In this document: positions 26,907 through 29,314 of the stretch, piece after piece | Position numbering within the stretch: the first letter of the stretch is position 1 | Layout: the number at the start of each line of letters is the position of its first letter | Origin: DATLGB01 sp035540675 | GTDB taxonomy: Bacteria > Actinomycetota > Thermoleophilia > Solirubrobacterales > Solirubrobacteraceae | Assembly: GCA_035540675.1 (NCBI GenBank) | Contig: DATLGB010000162.1 | Location: 1 to 29,314, forward strand | Length of the DNA stretch: 29,314 nucleotides | Direction of reading: 5' to 3' | Made by a program: the position numbers and the translations under genes | Notes under the pieces: generated by a model | Databases searched by the model: none | The model's input: only the letters and a program-made list of their open reading frames with translations | Told to the model about the DNA's origin: nothing

Positions 26907-27412
26907 GGAAGCTGCTCGGAATCGCCACCCTGGCGGGAACGCTGCTGATCGCCGGCCCGGCACACGCCGGTGGGAAGGAGCGGGTCGTCGTCGACCGCTT
27001 CACCGACCGCTACGAGTTCGCGATCGACTGCGCCGACTTCGGCGCGTACGAGTTCGAGAACCTCGTCAGCGGCGTGCAGCGGGTGAGGGTCGTCGAGGTC
27101 TCCGACAAGGAGGGCCGGCTGCTGCAGACCGTCTTCCACAGCACGCTGCGGGAGACCAACACCAACTCGGTCACCGGGGACTCGATCGCCCTCTCCGGCG
27201 CCGTGCACGAGGTCTGGGACTACGCCGCGGACACGCGGACCCTCAACGGCAAGGTCTGGATGGGGCAGCGGCCGGGCGACGGCGTGCTGTTCCAGGACAC
27301 GGGCCGCATCACGATGACGCTCGGGACCCGCGACGCGACGTTCATCGCCGGGCCCCACGACGTCTTCGAGAACGGGCTCGACCCGCTGGTCTGCGCAGCG
27401 CTCGCGGGCTGA
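26903..27412 (+). CDS. Secreted protein of unknown function, 169 residues
   Basis: The N-terminus MRKLLGIATLAGTLLIAGPAHA is a clear Sec signal peptide, with likely cleavage after AHA (residue 22). The mature part, about 147 residues, is rich in predicted strands and has two cysteines, C43 (AIDCADFGAYEFEN) and C164 (PLVCAALAG) near the ends, likely a disulfide closing the domain. Segments VFHSTLRETNTNSVTGDS, KVWMGQRPGDGVLFQDTGRITM and ATFIAGPHDVFENG suggest a beta-barrel or lipocalin-like exported domain, but I cannot name a family. It is translationally coupled to the 91-residue protein by an ATGA overlap and has its own strong ribosome binding site. Confidence 0.78.
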   Translation: MRKLLGIATLAGTLLIAGPAHAGGKERVVVDRFTDRYEFAIDCADFGAYEFENLVSGVQRVRVVEVSDKEGRLLQTVFHSTLRETNTNSVTGDSIALSGAVHEVWDYAADTRTLNGKVWMGQRPGDGVLFQDTGRITMTLGTRDATFIAGPHDVFENGLDPLVCAALAG

Positions 27413-27422
27413 CGCGGCGGCT

Positions 27423-27452
27423 CGCGGCGGGAGCGCCGGCGCTCCCGCCGCG
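27423..27452. terminator. Palindromic hairpin between convergent genes
   Basis: CGCGGCGGGAGCG, loop CCGG, CGCTCCCGCCGCG is a perfect 13-bp stem. It lies in the 45-bp gap between the secreted-protein gene and the end of the merR gene and probably ends transcription from both sides. No T-run is present. Confidence 0.7.
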
Positions 27453-27457
27453 ACGGC

Positions 27458-27844
27458 TCATCGCAGGGCGAAGAGCCCGCAGGTGTGCAGGCTCGTGCAC
27501 GAGCAGGCGCTCGCGGCGAGCAGCCACTGCCGCATCTCCTGCGCGCGGGCGATCAGCGCCTCGACCTCCGGGAGCTTGCGGGCCGCCAGGTCGCGCAGCG
27601 GCTCCGAGGCCGGGATCTGCGCGTCGGCGCTGCGGACGAGCAGCTTGGCCTCGTCGAGCGAGAACCCGGCCCGCTTGGCGACGGCGAGGATCTCGAGGCG
27701 GCGCAACGCCTCCGCGCCGTAGCGGCGCTGGCCGCTGACGCGCTCGGGCTGCGGGAGGACCCCGGCGCGCTCGTAGAAGCGGATCGCGGAGGTGTTGAGG
27801 CCGGCGCGCCGAGCGAGCTGGCCGATGGTGAGGGAGTCGTCCAT
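27458..27844 (-). CDS. MerR-family transcriptional regulator with Cys-rich tail
   Basis: This regulator has 128 residues. The winged helix is TIGQLARRAGLNTSAIRFYERAGVLP (6-31) followed by RRYGAEALRRLEILAVAKRAGFSLDE (40-65), typical of MerR proteins. A dimerisation helix spans about 82-110. The tail ASACSCTSLHTCGLF has C114, C116 and C122 in a CxCx5C arrangement. SoxR has Cx2CxCx5C for its 2Fe-2S cluster, and here the first cysteine is alanine. A metal ion or thiol-reactive compound is therefore a likely signal; a full SoxR cluster is less likely. The ATG faces a divergent operon across 41 bp that hold a classical MerR-type promoter. Autorepression and activation of the divergent genes is the expected scheme. 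Confidence 0.9.
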   Translation of the reverse strand: MDDSLTIGQLARRAGLNTSAIRFYERAGVLPQPERVSGQRRYGAEALRRLEILAVAKRAGFSLDEAKLLVRSADAQIPASEPLRDLAARKLPEVEALIARAQEMRQWLLAASACSCTSLHTCGLFALR

Positions 27845-27848
27845 GGGC

Positions 27849-27879
27849 TTGACTTGAAGTCGACTTCAAGGTGCAGGGT
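27849..27879 (+). promoter_or_regulatory. MerR-type promoter/operator with 19-bp spacer
   Basis: The -35 is TTGACT (27849-27854) and the -10 is CAGGGT (27874-27879), separated by 19 bp instead of 17. Within the spacer lies the perfect 18-bp palindrome CTTGAAGTCGACTTCAAG (27853-27870). This is the standard architecture of promoters that MerR proteins activate by untwisting DNA. The -10 ends 6 bases before the ATG of the divergent gene, so that mRNA is probably leaderless. Confidence 0.85.
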
Positions 27880-27885
27880 AGGGGC

Positions 27886-28197
27886 ATGACCACCGAACTC
27901 CCGATCGCCTGCTCCCTGACCGCCACCGACCTGCGGGCCCGCCTCGCCGAGATGCGCGCGCTGGGTCGCGACGCCCTGCTCGACGTCCGTCGCGACGGGC
28001 CGCACGCGCTGCTGCGCTTCGCCGCCGCCCCCGGCGTGCGCGAGCGCGTCGCGGCCATCGCCGCCGCCGAAGCCCGGTGCTGCTCGTTCCTGGCCCTGCG
28101 CGTCGATGTGACGCCCGGCGCCGTGACGCTCGAGGCGACCGCGCCGGCCGGCGCCGAGGCGGCACTGGTCGAGATCGTGGAAGCCTTCCAGGGGTGA
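27886..28197 (+). CDS. Small Cys-pair protein under MerR control, unknown function
   Basis: This cytosolic protein of 103 residues has three cysteines: C9 in LPIACSLTATDL and the adjacent pair C65-C66 in AEARCCSFLALRV. The two regions could come together to bind a soft metal or react with thiol-active compounds. The C-terminal half looks like strand-turn-strand-helix (VDVTPGAVTLEATAPAGAEAALVEIVEAF). I do not know a characterised member. The ATG at 27886 is chosen over a GTG at 27871 because the MerR -10 element ends 6 bases before it. The stop overlaps the YnfA-family start as GTGA. The direct MerR control and the cysteines suggest a metal-binding, buffering or detoxification role, which is an inference. 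Confidence 0.75.
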   Translation: MTTELPIACSLTATDLRARLAEMRALGRDALLDVRRDGPHALLRFAAAPGVRERVAAIAAAEARCCSFLALRVDVTPGAVTLEATAPAGAEAALVEIVEAFQG

Positions 28198-28520
28198 TCA
28201 CGAAGTCCGTCGCCCTGTTCGTCGCCGCCGCCATCGCCGAGATCGGCGGCGCGTACCTCGTGTGGATCGCGGTCAGGGACGGCCGCGGCCTGCTCGTCGG
28301 CGGCCTCGGCGTGCTCGCGCTCGGGCTCTATGGCGTGGTGGCCGCGTTCCAGCCCGAGAGCGAGTTCGGCCGCGTGCTGGCGGCCTACGGCGGCGTGTTC
28401 ATCGTCGGCTCGATCGCGTGGGGGATGGCGTTCGACGGCTTCCGGCCCGACGTCTACGACCTCACGGGCGCCGCGATCTGCCTCGCCGGCGTCGGGCTGA
28501 TCATGTACGCGCCGCGCTAG
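28194..28520 (+). CDS. YnfA/UPF0060-family small membrane protein
   Basis: This protein has 108 residues and four predicted membrane helices (about 4-27, 33-52, 62-81 and 88-106). It matches the YnfA family blocks: AEIGGAYLVWIAVRDGR in helix 1, AAYGGVFIVGSIAWGMAFDGFRPDVYDLTGAAICLAGVGLIM in the second half. YnfA proteins are close to small multidrug-resistance transporters, and Shigella YnfA has been described as an efflux protein. The GTG start overlaps the stop of the Cys-pair gene by 4 bases, so both are under the MerR promoter. Export of the compound sensed by the MerR protein is a reasonable proposal. Confidence 0.88.
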   Translation: MITKSVALFVAAAIAEIGGAYLVWIAVRDGRGLLVGGLGVLALGLYGVVAAFQPESEFGRVLAAYGGVFIVGSIAWGMAFDGFRPDVYDLTGAAICLAGVGLIMYAPR

Positions 28521-28530
28521 TGGCGGCGCG

Positions 28531-28556
28531 CCCGGCCGCCCGCGCGGGCGGCCGGG
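28531..28556. terminator. Palindromic hairpin between convergent genes
   Basis: CCCGGCCGCCCGC followed directly by GCGGGCGGCCGGG is a perfect 13-bp inverted repeat, so the central bases form the loop. It lies between the ynfA-like gene and the convergent transporter end and likely terminates both. No T-run is present. Confidence 0.65.
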
Positions 28557-28572
28557 GCGCGACAGCGGCCGC

Positions 28573-29314
28573 TCAGGCCGCGATCGGCTCGCGATCGTCG
28601 GTGCGCTCGGCATCCGGCGCGGCGGCCGCGCTCGGCACGCGCAGCAGCGCGGCCGCGGCGAGCGCCCCGACCAGGGCGATGCCGGCGGCGCCGAGGAAGG
28701 CCGCCGAGTAGCCGTCGGTGAGGGCGCCGATGTCGCCGAGGCGGGCGGCGCCCTGCGAGGTGGCGAGCGCCGTCATCGCCGCCAGGCCGAGCGCGGAGCC
28801 GACCTGGTAGCTCGTGTTGACGATGCCGGACGCCAGGCCGCCCTCCTCGGGCTTGGCCGACGAGATGGCGGTGCCGAGCGACGGGATGAAGGCGAGCGCC
28901 ATGCCCGCCGCCGCGACGAGCGAGGCCGGCAGGACGTCCACGACGAACGAGCCGTCCGGCCGCACGAGCGCCAGCAGCGCCATGCCCGCGGCGAGCACGA
29001 GCAGGCCGGCCACCGTCGGGACCTTGAACGAGAAGCGGTTGATGACCCGCGGGGCCACCACCACCATCAGGAACATGATCGCGACCGTCATCGGCAGCAG
29101 CGCCGCGCCGCCCTCGAAGGCGCCGAAGCCGAGCACCTGCTGCAGGTAGAGGTTCAGGAAGAACCACATCGGGATCCACGCGGCGCCGAGCAGCAGCTGC
29201 GCGATGTTCGCCGCGGCCAGGTTCGGCGTGCGGAAGATGCTCAGGCGCATCAGCGGCTCCCGGCGCCCGGCCTGGATGGCCACGAACGCGCCGAGCAGCA
29301 CGAGCCCGGCGGCG
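28573..29314 (-). CDS. MFS transporter, DHA2 family (partial, C-terminal part)
   Basis: The last 246 residues of a multi-helix exporter are present; the N-terminal half lies beyond the window edge, with the frame open to the last base. Visible features are RREPLMRLSIFRTPNLAAANIAQLL, the WIPMWFFLNLYLQQVLGFGAFEGG stretch, repeated hydrophobic helices, and GGLASGIVNTSYQVGSALGLA. The last is the family block near the start of the final helix pair, as in EmrB/QacA-type proteins. The tail is hydrophilic (PDAERTDDREPIAA). It is related in family, but not closely in sequence, to the exporter at the left end of the window. It converges on the MerR-controlled operon. Confidence 0.88.
   Translation of the reverse strand, partial: AAGLVLLGAFVAIQAGRREPLMRLSIFRTPNLAAANIAQLLLGAAWIPMWFFLNLYLQQVLGFGAFEGGAALLPMTVAIMFLMVVVAPRVINRFSFKVPTVAGLLVLAAGMALLALVRPDGSFVVDVLPASLVAAAGMALAFIPSLGTAISSAKPEEGGLASGIVNTSYQVGSALGLAAMTALATSQGAARLGDIGALTDGYSAAFLGAAGIALVGALAAAALLRVPSAAAAPDAERTDDREPIAA

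Overview
The window is very GC-rich DNA, roughly three quarters G+C by eye, with tightly packed genes, frequent GTG starts and third codon positions almost always G or C. Gene content and order (hisS-aspS, mnmA-alaS-ruvX, mltG-aroE-pilB-pilT-pilC, a BTAD-type regulator fused to a sensor) suggest a deep-branching actinobacterium, most likely of the class Thermoleophilia (Solirubrobacterales-like). This assignment is an inference from gene style, not a database match.

Layout. A minus-strand tRNA with a CAU anticodon (4-77) is followed by a DHA2-type drug exporter and a metallo-beta-lactamase-fold hydrolase. A SanA/YdcF-like envelope protein runs convergently to these. It diverges, across only 27 bp, from an operon holding glutamate formimidoyltransferase, a small membrane protein, a YcbL/glyoxalase-II-like hydrolase, hisS and aspS. 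A secreted or anchored thioredoxin-fold protein that has lost its CxxC motif follows, then a strong terminator. The next block is translation and cell wall: an IscU-MnmA fusion, alaS, ruvX, a 1150-residue PAS-coiled-coil-PAS protein and mltG with a proline-glutamate spacer. It continues into aroE and the type IV pilus motor genes pilB, pilT and pilC, and ends at a clear hairpin.

From 23.4 kb on the content is accessory and regulatory. A 1027-residue minus-strand protein joins a SARP-type DNA-binding and BTAD domain, one membrane helix, a beta-propeller and a periplasmic-binding-protein domain, so it looks like a single-chain transmembrane sensor-regulator. It diverges from a two-gene unit (a 91-residue protein and a secreted 169-residue protein) across a gap carrying an inverted repeat. 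Next comes a MerR regulator with a Cys-rich tail. It diverges from a small Cys-pair protein and a YnfA-family membrane protein across a textbook MerR promoter with a 19-bp spacer and an 18-bp palindrome. The window ends inside a second DHA2 transporter on the minus strand.

Most promising for novelty: the SARP-TM-propeller-PBP receptor, the IscU-MnmA fusion lacking the third scaffold cysteine, the PAS-coil-PAS giant, and the MerR/Cys-pair/YnfA divergon. A recurring TANNNT-like hexamer 6-7 nt before start codons also suggests that many of these genes are leaderless.
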